In this document: positions 1-11,610 of the stretch, piece after piece
How positions within the stretch are numbered: the stretch's first letter is position 1
Layout of the letters: the number at the start of each line of letters is the position of its first letter
Assembly: GCF_963676685.1 (NCBI RefSeq)
Contig: NC_092345.1
Span: forward strand, 78,681,592-78,745,591
DNA length: 64,000 bases
Source: Mytilus edulis
Lineage: Eukaryota; Mollusca; Bivalvia; Mytilida; Mytilidae
Reading direction: 5' to 3'
Notes under the pieces: generated by a model
What the model saw: the letters and a program-made list of their open reading frames with translations, nothing else
The model's database searches: none
Told to the model about the DNA's origin: nothing
Position numbers and translations under genes: made by a program

Positions 1-1563
1 CAAAAAAACCAAACATCTTAGCATTAGATTTTTTGTTGCCAACACAAAGTCCTCTTGATTAAGACCTTTTCTTAGTGATGATGTAACATATTTTAAGCAG
101 GAAAAAAAAACTATAAATTGGTCAAACTATAGCTAGATTTCACTTATAAATATATCATGATTTTTTTGTGGAAAGCATTGTTCTATCCACAGAACAAAAT
201 TGTGCATCACAACTATCTTGTTATGAAAATGTAAATCATAAAGCTAAACAGTTTCAATATGAATTGTCCTTTAAACAATTCTGTTTGCCTTAATACTATT
301 GAAAATTTTTTGATAAAGGTGATAACTAAACTGTTTTTCAATCTTACGTCTCGTAATGATGACTTTTATGATCATCAATTCGCTTATTGAAAGTTTGTAG
401 CAGAAATAAAAACTTTTTAATTTGTATTTCTGCATTGTAACTTTGTTCATGTTTATTGATTGTTTTACACAAGGTGTTGTGTCCCTGTATTGAAACTGGT
501 ATTTGTAACTTAGTTTCCTGGTGATCCAGGCCATGTTTAGCTGATTTAAACAGTTTTGTTTATTTTAAAAATGCTTTCGTAGAACTCCATTCTCCCATAT
601 AAAGTTAGTTTAAAGTGATCCCAAACATATCTAAACCTTTTATATTTTTGTTTTTTCCCTGTCCCTGTTATCGTTGGCTTCTGTCTGATTTATTTGCTTA
701 CGTTTATTGTTTTAGCACTTAGCTATTTTGGTACATACATACGAAGTCATGTGAAATCAAAGGTTTTCACAACTCTTTAATATTAAAAATCATCAAATAT
801 ATCATTTAGTTTAAATTATACAATAGTTACTAAAAATGTGAAGTTCCTAGGAATTTAATTCTTCAGTTTCCTCTATAATCCCGGGTAAATCTGTTGCCAT
901 TTACTAATAATTTCCATGACTACGAGCACTATATAAAGTTCTATAGAATAAATTTACATGAATGTTACCATAATGAACAGCAAAAAGAAATAGCAGTAAA
1001 ATCATTTATTTATCAGAAGTTAATGTAATTATTCTCATTAGAAGACCAAGAAAGTTAAAAGGCTTAATAGGATGCCTTCATGACATAGCTAATTATATCG
1101 TCAGGAAATTTACAATCATATGGAGTTTTCATGAATTATAACGGGTCAAAAATATTTTAACACGAAGAAATATTCAATTAAAGGATGCTGACAGCGAAGT
1201 GAATTTAAGTATAAGGAGTTTTGGTAGAAAAAAGTGTGCGAGTTTATACAATTAGATTAAGCTACAAAAGAAAAAAATATCATGAATCACTAGGTATTGA
1301 TATATAGTATCAAATGGTTCAACATAACTCATGGAAAGATGTAATAGTATTCTGGTGAATTTTATATTTCTATAAATATAAATTAGGAACTGATTCATTT
1401 GAAAATGCTTCTTATTCTACCAAGTATTACTTAGCTTTACAGAAACGGCTGTATTTGAGTGCTTTATTCTTTTTCTTAAATGAACAATTAAGTTTTCCGG
1501 AACGGCAGAGAAAGGAATTTTCATCATCAAATATATATATTGTATAACAATAACTATAACATA
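1..1563. other. Upstream non-coding DNA of the GPCR gene
   Basis: AT-rich sequence with no convincing coding frame on either strand. The reading frame of the GPCR is closed by a TAA at 1489-1491, and no ATG lies between that stop and 1564. Any 5' untranslated exon or promoter must be here or further upstream, but I cannot place a TATA box or initiator with confidence. Confidence 0.4.
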
Positions 1564-2532
1564 ATGGAACTTTATGGTACTGGTTTTAGAGTTACTTGTT
1601 TGGTGTTTTCTATCTTGATGTACATCATTGGAACCGTTGGTAATTTACTGATTATATGGACTATTACCACAGTAAAACGAATGAGAAGTATTCAGAATAT
1701 GCTTCTAGCATTGTTGGCTGTTATTGACCTTCTTATTATAGGATATTTAATGCCTTTTGGTATGCACGTACTCATAACAAATGAAAAACCAGGATTTGGT
1801 GCATGTCGTTTTCAGGCAATCATCACGGCATTTTTATTTTCATGTAGCATTCAATTCATTATGTTCATTGCCTTATCGCGTTACTTTAAAATTTGTCATA
1901 GCCAGAAGTTTAACAGAATAGTTACCGCGAGGAACGTTATAATAGCAACAATAGGGGCGTGTGCGGTAGGGGCTTGTTTCGCGTCCTCGCTGTGGTTTTT
2001 TGAATCATTGTGGACATTTGAATTTCCAATGCATTCCTGTATTTTTGACAGATACGGATCAGTGACCTTTTCCGTGATCTTTATGGCAGTTGTTATTGCT
2101 TTTCCTGCTGGAGTTACAGCTTTTTCGTACATACGAATATATCGTCATGTGAACAAGGCTAGAACACAACTTCATAAAAACTGGAACAACGGTCTTGCAC
2201 AAAGAAAATTTAAATATGAACAAATCTTAACAAAGACACAATTTGTAGTGTTTATTGTTTACATGGTGATGTACTTTCCGTTCGGAATAACGGCCGTAGG
2301 TGGACAGAGATCTGATTATCCCGATGTTCTGCATACATTGTCTATTTATATGTGTTATCTGAATAGTTGTATCAATAGCATATTGTATGGCGTTTTGAAC
2401 AAAAATATGAGAAGAGGCTACTTGGAATCCTTACGATTTGTTAAACCGAATCAGAACAATAGTGTAGTACCAACAGTGTCAGGACATTTGAGCGGAGGAC
2501 AAACAACACAAGCGTCAACACAACAAGGTTGA
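1564..2532 (+). CDS. Rhodopsin-class G protein-coupled receptor, melatonin-receptor-like
   Basis: An intronless 322-residue seven-transmembrane receptor of the plasma membrane. Seen: TM1 at about 8-33 with the GN pair (N27), TM2 with D55, the extracellular cysteine C81 at the start of TM3, SRYFKICH at 105-112 in place of D/NRY, a proline-containing TM6 (YMVMYFPFG), and NSILY in TM7 instead of NPxxY. R/NRY followed by ICH, plus an NxxxY variant in TM7, is typical of melatonin-receptor-like and related invertebrate orphan receptors. The ligand cannot be read from sequence. The frame is open from 1492 but the first ATG is at 1564, leaving only about seven residues before TM1, so an upstream exon with more N-terminus is possible. 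The C-tail is Gln/Ser/Thr-rich. It lies alone on this strand; the next 8 kb is duplicated repeat-rich DNA. Confidence 0.85.
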   Translation: MELYGTGFRVTCLVFSILMYIIGTVGNLLIIWTITTVKRMRSIQNMLLALLAVIDLLIIGYLMPFGMHVLITNEKPGFGACRFQAIITAFLFSCSIQFIMFIALSRYFKICHSQKFNRIVTARNVIIATIGACAVGACFASSLWFFESLWTFEFPMHSCIFDRYGSVTFSVIFMAVVIAFPAGVTAFSYIRIYRHVNKARTQLHKNWNNGLAQRKFKYEQILTKTQFVVFIVYMVMYFPFGITAVGGQRSDYPDVLHTLSIYMCYLNSCINSILYGVLNKNMRRGYLESLRFVKPNQNNSVVPTVSGHLSGGQTTQASTQQG

Positions 2533-2569
2533 TATTTTGTAAAACATGAATTGATCAAGTGTTAGTTGT

Positions 2570-5390
2570 ATTTAAAGTTATGTTATTTATAAGTCGATAT
2601 TTTTATAAAAATACTTATTTTCAGTCCCTAAAAAATACATCGGGGTAAGTTTTTAAGTTTGAAATTCCCTCTATCTATTATATATGATTATTAAAATGAG
2701 ATAAACCGCAAACTAATTGGTAAAATAAGGATTAGGAGCAATAAGGTCAAATTGCCTCTTTTGATGTAAATAGACAGTAGGCAAATATCGTCGTTGTAAA
2801 CAATTCTCCATCTTGGTTTTCAAGATAAAAAAGGAAAAACTTGTATGTTGTCCTAATGTTATATTCTAGGCCATGTCGGTCATGTCGTTCCACAGGCTGG
2901 CTCAGCGCGCACTTTCTTTAAACTAGCTATCCTAGTTATCATATTTTTTTTTAGAGATTATTGGCGTTTAATTCGATCGCTGGCTAAAAAACTTTTGAAA
3001 TACATATTAGTTGGTGAGTTAACTCAGCCGGTTTACACGACAATACCTTCTAAGTATAATGATTTTGTGCTTATATTTGTACAGGGATAGGACGTCTCTA
3101 ATGTTATATCTGTTTGTGTCAAATTCATTTTATTAAATTTGCAAATAATATAAAGTGATTGTTGCCAAGTTTGTATAACGCGAACTATTAGACAAGTAGG
3201 ATAGAAGTTATCAATAATTAATTCCAGACAATATATTTTAAGTTATATAGTGACAATTTGTTTATCCGTCTATCTAACCTTTTTACATTTCTTTGTGATT
3301 ATTTTATTCTATTGTTAAATAAATTTTTTTTTGTGTTCGTCGTAATTCAAACATCCTCTAGTATAACAGATTGAATTCGTGATACGAATTTCTGGATTAA
3401 GTTTTTACAGTTTTTGTGATTTGTTAATACCGATTAGATGTTTTTTTGTAATTTGTGATTAGGTATTAAAATTCGTGATAACGGACTGTTATCGGAATTA
3501 CGTATTTTGTTAATCTTGATTACGAATTGTATAAATCGTTATGATGAATTAACTGTAAATAATTCATTATTACGAATTACAAAAGTTTGTGGTAAGGAAT
3601 TTAATCCGTTTTAACGAATTACAAAAACTATTTTAACTAATTCCATCAATTCATGATAACGAGATTATCACGAATTCAATCTGTCATAACCATTTTTATT
3701 TTATTGGGTCTTTTGTGAGGAGTTGTCTCATTGGCAATAATACCGCATCTTCTTTTATTTTTATATTAAGATAAAATAAGCGAGAATGACAATAGGGAAT
3801 GTTGTAAAAAAGTCAACTACTTAAGAACATAAAACAACTCAAAGCCAGCAATGGGTCTTCAACACGAAAAATCCCGCACCCAGAGTTGAGCTTCAGATGG
3901 GCCTTAAACAAAAGTGTACTAATTCGGTGAAAATGGACGTTTTTGCTTATAGTTTTAATTTATACATACACAATGCAGTTAGTATTTAATTTGTTTGGTT
4001 TTTAGCACATCTGTCATTTTGGGACCTTTATTTTTTACGTACCAAATTCCTTATTGTAAGTTTTCTGTAACAATTTTCAGCTTTATATGTGTTTCCCTTG
4101 GATTAATTTACCAAATCGTTCTTACGTCGTTCAATTCAAACTTGTCTTCGCAACATCAATGTTATTTCATGTACCTCAATTTAAATACCTCAATTTTAAA
4201 GTACCATATGCAACGCGTAGTTGACTTGATTGTAAATTACAGTATTTTCAGCTAATGTCATTTTAACTAACTTTGAGTTAATGGTTCTGATTCCCTTCAC
4301 TCCCTTTTATATTATTTTACTCTTTTATCCGGCAGAAGATATATTTAGTTCATTTCAGTTATTTCAACGCTGTATATGACAAGATATAGTATAACTTCCA
4401 ATGAGACAAACACTCGTAAAGACCAAGAACATCGAAGGACAAAGCATAAATAATTACAGGTCACCATATGGAATTTGATAATTCGCAAAAGAAAACCCCA
4501 TACCATGTAGTATTAAGCAATAAAACGGCTCGGTATGACAAATGTGAACCTATTCAGAATAGAAAAAATCCCAGCCTGGTACATACTATAACAATAAACA
4601 AATTTAAAGGCTATGATATCAAGCAGCAATCAACGACTACCAGTGCAGGGTTTGACTTTTGACATAAAATGTGAGTTGAATATCTTTGTGTGCTCAATCC
4701 TGCTATTTCTAAAAATAGATATAGAAATTATGCTCGAGAGCAGTTCAACATAGATTATATTGCACAACTCATGGTAAATATAACATACAGCAATAACTTT
4801 TTATCGAGTTTGATATTTATTCTTGTGTAATGGTAAATGATATTTAGTTGCATACACTTTATTTGCAAAGATGTGTTGATTAAAAGCCTTTTATCAATAT
4901 TGTAACTTGCGTGTTTCAGTCTTAATTAACAGTACAAGCTTTTTGTCATTGGGTTTCTTGAAATAGAAGTTGTACACAATTTTTACAGAAGTTAATGGTT
5001 AATTATGATAACATTTTAAAGTTCCTCTGCATGTGACATACTTAATTCTTTTTAATTGAAATTACAGAAAATAAAGATTAATGGAAATGGTTTGAAGCTA
5101 GATGATATATAAAAAATATCGCTAGGTGGTAATTTATAAGGAAAATCTAATAATTTCTCAGCTCTTACATGTAACTTATTCATTTATATAAAATAAGAAG
5201 TTAACGGTGGATCACAAACTAAAAGCATTACTAAGATAAAAAGACAACTGCATCTCCAGTAAAACAAAGACGAAATGATAAAAATTTAAATAACAACAGC
5301 ACACAATTGTAAATTAAAGAAAGTCACACAGCATCTTGACTAATCAAAAAAAGGGAAAAAACCATGAAACATACCTAACATTGATCATTT
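2570..5390. repeat. Tandem segmental duplication, copy A
   Basis: Blocks of this segment recur in the same order in about 5395-10230. Matching pairs include 2620-2760 with 5440-5470 and 6130-6235, 3830-4080 with 8330-8590, 4370-4500 with 9230-9360, and 4790-5130 with 9640-9960. The last pair is close to identical over long stretches. It is non-coding and holds older dispersed repeats plus a MITE-like element at 3361-3690. Confidence 0.65.
3361..3690. mobile_element. MITE-like element with about 24-bp terminal inverted repeats
   Basis: The left end (3361-3384) and the reverse complement of the right end (3666-3690) share CAGATTGAATTCGTGATA plus flanking bases. The interior is rich in AATTCGTGATAACGAAT-type palindromes and has no coding capacity. 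Related palindromic sequence appears at 5990-6065, 6483-6530 and 6945-7020. The target-site duplication is not clear. Confidence 0.55.
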
Positions 5391-6539
5391 AACTTTATTT
5401 TATTAATTAGTTGACATTTTTATACAAATATTTACTTCCAGTCCTTAAAGAAAAATACATCGGGGTTTAAAGGGAGGGAGTAAAATGAAAAGACAGGATG
5501 GCAATGAATTTTCTGCACTACAAAAGGCAGGAAACAAATACACAGGTGTACCAAAGTCATAATCAACAAATGAAAATATTTGATCAATTCTACTCGCTTA
5601 ACATAAATATAAAAAATGTTTCTGTTCCTGTTTTAAATTAATTTACTGACTTTGTTTCGTTCGATAACAAATTTAAATATTTGATTTTTTTCATGGTTTA
5701 CCATTTGTAACAACATGTTAAGATTTTAGAATATTAACTGAACCTTGGCTAGCAATGATGATATATACCATATACATATTATTGTACCTAAAACAAACTT
5801 ACCAAATTAGTTATCAATATCAATGCAAACAAGTTTGCAATCATTATACTGAATATGTCTTTTACTTTAAAATAAGTAAAGTAGTGTTGTTAAACCCTTA
5901 AAATGATAAATTTCGAAACAGATTAGATCAGAGCATCGAATGTCTCGTTTCAGGAAGCCCATGTAGGACATCCGAAAACATAATTTTAATTCGAAATCGC
6001 GAATTGTATAATTCGTTGTCATAGATTAAATTTGTGATAACGAATTTGTGCTATTCGTTATCAGTCAAACTGACGATTTCGGCCGTCTGAAAAAAATGTG
6101 AATCTCGTCTTACTGATTATTTTGCTTTGTAAAGTTTCCCTCTATCTGATATAGTTGAAAATAAGAAAAACCGCAAACTAATTAATCAAAAAGTGATTAG
6201 GAGCAATAAGCAATAAGGTCTATTGCCTCTTTCAATCATGTGGAATTATTTTGTAGATCTTTGTTTTATGATCATTTTATAATAATTTATATATAATTTT
6301 CAAAATATAGACAAGACACAAAATATAAAAAAGCCTAAATAAAGGAAAATATACAAATACCTGTAAATAGTTATTTAACAATTTTGACGTAAATAGACAG
6401 AAGGTAAATCTTCTAAACAATTCTCTATCTAAAGTGGTTTTCAAAATATGCGATCATATCGTTCCGAAGGTGGACTAATTCCATAAATTCAAGATAACGA
6501 GATTATCACGAATTTAATCTGTCATAACAAATCTACATT

Positions 6540-6960
6540 TGATAAATTTGGTACCGTTAATGTTATTACTACCACTGGATCGATGCCTCTGCTAGTGGAC
6601 TGTTAGTCCCCGATGGTATCACCAGCCCAGTAGCCAGTACTTCGGTACTGGCATGAAAATACGGATTTTTTGTGTTATTAAAATTTGCTGTTACAAAATG
6701 TTAGAAATTATTATACATTAAGGAATGTATCTCCCTCATGCAAAGCTCTGATTCCTTTCACGGATTTGGTTATACTTTTTGGACCTTTTTGATTATTGCT
6801 CTTCATCTTTTATTTAAGCTTTGGACTTCAAATATTTTGGCCACGAGCATCGCTGAAGAGATATGGATTGTTGAAATGCGCATCTGCTGCAGGATAATTG
6901 GTACCGTTAATGTTATTGATAACGATTTCTACGGAGGCCCATTCGAATCACGAATTTAAA
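6540..6960 (+). repeat. Dispersed mussel repeats (CACTGGATCGATGCC and GAAATGCGCATCTG families)
   Basis: 6577-6655 matches the family also seen at 45620-45700 and 48285-48370 (CTGGTGGAC core, then TATCACCAGCCCAGTAG). 6730-6935 matches a second family whose tail also occurs at 23096-23185 (GAAATGCGCATCTG, then TTGGTACCGTTAATGTTATT). Both recur in this window; I recognise them as common mussel repeats. Confidence 0.6.
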
Positions 6961-7324
6961 TCTGTTACAACGAATTATACATTTCGTGATAACGATTTGA
7001 ATTCGTGATTTCGAATTCAAATTATATTTTTTGGAGGTACTAAATCGGCTCCCTGTTGATTTCAAATCATGATTTGAATTTAAATCTTATTTTTTTAAGG
7101 TACATTTTGTACCAAATGATCTTCCGTAAATATGTCTAATAAGTATATATATGTGTAAATCTTATTAGAATATGTTTTGAACAAAGCTATCAATATCTGG
7201 GTTTTCTAATAACAGGTTTTTTAAATTATGATGTAATGACTTAAGTTGAAGCCAAATCAGCTAACAGGGAATTAAGTTTGATTATGATATATAGTAAGGC
7301 CCATGGCGATTTCCTGTACAGTAC

Positions 7325-7880
7325 ATTTAATAAACTATCCAGGTTTGGTCAGTTATAAGTTATGGTGCAGCCATTTGGGGAACCAGATATTTTTCGTGTA
7401 ATGATGGTGTCCAGAACATGGCTTTCAGGTCTTTTATGGGTGTGGATAAATATACCCCGAACGATTCAATTCAAGGGGATATGGGCTGGAGACCTCCCAG
7501 TGTTAAGCAGTAGACCTGTGTTTTTCGACACTGGTTTAGATGTAAAATAATGTGAACAGATAGATGAGTTACAGAATATTTAAATGGTGTTACAGTAATG
7601 GTCTTAATAAGACACGAAATTGGTGTTTTAGGATTATGTCTAAGTTTAAAGAATGTAGTTTAGATTTGTATGTTAATTTAAATAATGGATTGCATAAACA
7701 AAATATTACACAGATATAATAAGTTTTATTTGATAATTATATAGAAAACTTGCAAAATAGAATTTTGTCACAAAATGCTTGTAAAAAATTCCGGGCTTAT
7801 AAATTGCTTAAAGACAGTTATGGAAGAGAATTATATGTACTTAAACATTTATCGCATAGATATAGAAGTGCTTTTGCAAA
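7325..7880 (+). pseudogene. Decayed LINE C-terminal region
   Basis: Reading from about 7343 gives a peptide containing YGAAIWGTRYF, VQNMAFRSFMGV, KYTPNDSIQGDMGW and, further on, RIFKWCYSNGL and HRYRSAFAKMQRG. This pattern is typical of the region after the reverse transcriptase in some invertebrate non-LTR retrotransposons. The frame is broken by stops (for example TAG at about 7509 and TGA at about 7551) and at least one frameshift. It ends abruptly at about 7880 against a different repeat (GGGGTTAAACATGTTTTGTG). This is a 5'-truncated dead fragment inside copy B of the duplication. The exact clade is uncertain. Confidence 0.55.
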
Positions 7881-7881
7881 A

Positions 7882-8040
7882 ATGCAGCGGGGTTAAACAT
7901 GTTTTGTGAGATCTTAACCCTCTCCTATACCTGTCATACCTCTAACCAATGAAGAAAAACAAACACACAGCAATACACACAGTAAAACTCAGTTTAAAAG
8001 AAGTACTTACAAGTGTAAGACTAAAAAAAAGTTAAAAAAT
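7882..8040 (+). repeat. Dispersed repeat with GGGGTTAAACATGTT core
   Basis: The same core followed by a CAACCCT/TAACCCT block occurs at 41632-41680, 54648-54680 and 55960-56000. No coding capacity. Confidence 0.55.
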
Positions 8041-10230
8041 AGCATATCCATATACACTAATCCTCTATATTGACTTTACAGCCCTACTGTTTCTTGTGGT
8101 TTGAATCATGAAAACAATTGAAATGAATATATGTCGATACCTATACTTTGGCATTACACATTCCTTTATTTTGGCATTGCACAAAGTCATATTTTTCTTC
8201 TGACTGTTAATGAGGTCTTGACAATAAATCCTTTAGATGTTGGATGTGTACGGAGATATGTTTTAGTCTTAGATACAACTTAGCGAGAATGAAAATTTGG
8301 AATGTGTTAAAAAGGCATCAACCCGACCAAAGAACATAAAACAGCCCAAGGTCACCAATGGGTCTTCAACACAGAAAGAAAAATCCCACACCCAGAGTTG
8401 GGCTTCAGTTCAATCAGTTGGGCCTTAAACAAAATTGTACTAGTTCGGTGATAATGGACGTTTTCGTATATAGTTTTATACATACACAATGCCGTTAGTT
8501 TTCTCGTTTGGTTTGTTTATCATATCTGTCACTTCGGGGCGATTTTTACGTACCAAATTCCTTATTGAACGTTTTCTGTATCAATTTACTAAGTTTATAG
8601 CTTTATATGTGTACCCCTTGGATCAATGCACCAAATTATTCATACGTCATTCAATAGTCCATTTGCCAATTACCAATTTTATTCTGTTAATACACACTTT
8701 TTAAACAAATTACTTCCCTTTGTCAATCGTAGACTGGTTCCATACCGGACAAATTTGGCTTTTGCCAATGCAAAGTATGGTGATTTGAAAGTGATGTATC
8801 GGCAGTTTAACTATTTTTTCTTAAAAAATAATTTCTGATGTCAAAAGTATTTAGATTAACAACAAATTAATGTAATACAAAGATTTGAAAGCCTTAAATA
8901 TTACTCGCATTACGCACAGGTAAATTTGCTCGTTCTGCTAGCTCTCCATTATAAATGAAAATTAATGTCCCTCATAAGGGAGACAACTGAAAGAGGGATC
9001 TCTTATTACAGGGTCAATTACGGGAATTGGCAAATAGCCTAATCAACTTTGTCTCCGAGTCTTCATTGTTATATGTATTTCATGTACCTGAATTGAAATA
9101 CCCCAATTTTAAAGTATCAAATGCCACACGTAGTTGACTTGATTGTAAAACACAGTATTTTCAGTTCATGTTAATTAAACCAACTTTGAGTCATGGTTTT
9201 GATCATTATGTTTGCCATTTTATTTCAACGCTGTAAAAAATGAGAAGATATAGTATTAGTGACAATAAGACAAACACTCGTAAAGACCAAGAACACCGAA
9301 GGACAAAGCATAAATAATTACAGGTCACCAGATGGAATTTGATGATTTGCAAAAGAAAACCACATAACATGTAGTAAGCAATATAACGGCTCGGTATGAC
9401 AAATATAAACCAATTAAGAATAGAAAAAATAACATACTACAAAAATGAACAAAAAATCATTTTGACAAGCAGCAACTAACGACAACCATTTCAGGGTTCG
9501 GGCGTATGACAGGCACATAAAGTTTGAGTTTATAACATATTTGTGTACTGAACCCGGATGTTTCTAAAAATCGATATGGGAATCATGCTCCAGAGCAATT
9601 CAGCTTAGATAAAATTTCACAGCTTAGGATAAACATTACATACAGCAATAACTTTTGATCGAGTTTATTATTTTGATGAATGCTAAATGATATTTAGTTG
9701 CATACACTTTATTTGCAAAGATGTGTTGATTAAAAGCCTTTTATCCATTTTGTAACTTGCGTGTTTCAGTCTTAATTACCAGTACTAGCATTTTGTCATT
9801 GGATTTCTTGAAATAGAAGTTGTACACAAATTTTACGGAAGTTAATGGTTAATTATGATAACATTTCAATGTTCCTCTGCGTGCACGTGACATACTTAAT
9901 TCTTTTTAATTGAAATTACAGAAAATAAAGTTTAATGGAAATGGTCGGTAGCTAGCCGATATAGAAAATAATCGCTAGGTGGTAAAATATAAAGAAAATC
10001 TAATAATTTTCTTCAGCTCTAACATGTATCTTATTCATTCATATAGAAATAAGAAGGTAACAGGGGATCGTAAAATAAAAGTAAGATAAGAATTATAATT
10101 GCATCAGCAATTGAACAAAGACATAAAGATAAAACTTAAATAAATAACAGCACACATCCATCAATAAAAAAAATTCAGACAGCAAATTGACTAATGAAAA
10201 TAATTGTAGAAAACATCAAACATACCTAAC

Positions 10231-11344
10231 ATTCTTATGTAGAAAACAAATTAAAACATTTATCAATAAACTCATATATACCAGGACTAAATTCTGTATA
10301 TACGCCAGAAGCCTACAGAAAAACGTGTCGAAATGCTACTCCGGAAGAGTCAGCACCTTCACTTTCACTAATGCCATCATATTTTCCAAAAAACTATCAG
10401 CATTCCTATAAGAACCAACAGTGTTTCTCTTTTTGTCGAATTGTTCCTTTATTTGTATGAGGCAAATTTCATTCAAGTGCATTTCAGAAAACCTATGAAA
10501 GAAGCTAGCACAATGCATTAACTTGATGTTCTGGTTCAAAGATGATGTCCTCTCACTAATTTATTCAAGGTTTGATGACTGTACATCTATCCCATCAAAC
10601 TTCAAATACGGAATACTAGAAAAATCTAGTCTTTCTCATATCTTGACTTATAAATAGAAATTGACAAGAGGTCCGACTTGCTTTAGAACAAGACTTTTCG
10701 GCAAAAACGATAGGTGCCAAATACGGAGCAGGAACTGCTTACGCTTTCAGAGGCACCTGATGTTTGGTGTGGGTTTGTGTTGTTCGATCAGTCATGACTG
10801 TGTGTTCTATGGAGGATAGACAAGCCTTTTCGTCATTTTGTTTTTTGTCATGGCACTGCCTTTTTTCTTCGACTTATGAATTTGGAATGTCCCTTCGCAA
10901 TTTTTGACTATTTTTTAAAATCACACAGGACTATTGATATTTCCCGTCTTATCCTATTAGAGTAAGACATCTTTAAATTTATACATAATCTAAATTGTTT
11001 AAGTTAACCCTTAAACATGATTCGATTTTAAAATCCAAAACTGAAACATTTTTTGCTAGTCAATTGTTAGAAACAAAAACCCCGTTACCAACAAAAACAA
11101 CAAGAAGGGCTGCGAAATAACAACTCCACAAGTGTCAGTGGATATGTTAATGAAATTGTGATTGTGTACTTGTAAACGTTAATACAAGATTCAGTGCATG
11201 CATAAGATTTTATATATCCCAAAATAAAACGTCGCTACTAAATAATTCTTATGTGGTAATATAAATGTTATTTTAATTCAAATTTAATTCCCTTAGCACT
11301 ATCGGCGAGTTTTGAAGACACATGCGTAATGGAGAACAATAATT
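10231..11344. other. Intergenic DNA downstream of the arylsulfatase gene
   Basis: No credible gene. 10330-10900 contains divergent pieces of the retroelement 3'-end repeat seen at 31465-31780 and 45835-46145 (CTCCGGAAG, GTTTGTGTTGTT, GAATGTCCCT). An ATTAAA on the minus strand (11283-11288), about 60 bases past the sulfatase stop, could serve as its polyadenylation signal. Confidence 0.35.
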
Positions 11345-11610
11345 TTAACGCCATGGTCCCCAGAAGCCACCACGTAGTTCAGGATTTGCCTGTGGATCAC
11401 TCCCAGGAAATCTTACTGGTACTGAAGATTTGTCATACTCCGCCAGCATATCTAACATCTCCTTAACTATTTGTGGACGGCTTGCTGATAAATCTGTTGT
11501 CTCTAAAGGATCGTCTCTTATATTAAACAACCAAACGTTTTTCTTTCTTGAATCTTGTGGTGTTGATCTTGCCAAACCCGTTCTCGGGTTTGGGTTATAA
11601 TTTTTGTACC
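11345..11610 (-). CDS. Arylsulfatase exon 8 (terminal)
   Basis: Encodes [14 protein letters not shown] through [12 protein letters not shown] to the stop at 11345-11347. LFNIxxDPxE is the standard sulfatase C-terminal block. Acceptor TTATTTAAG. Confidence 0.92.

Larger units (their letters stand above)
5395..10230. repeat. Tandem segmental duplication, copy B (expanded by insertions)
   Basis: Second copy of the unit at about 2570-5390. It is about 2 kb longer because dispersed repeats and a decayed LINE fragment (7325-7880) interrupt it. The join with copy A lies near 5385-5400: the AAACATACCTAACATT motif that ends copy A at about 5368 recurs at the end of copy B at about 10218. The GPCR coding region itself was not duplicated. 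Confidence 0.6.
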
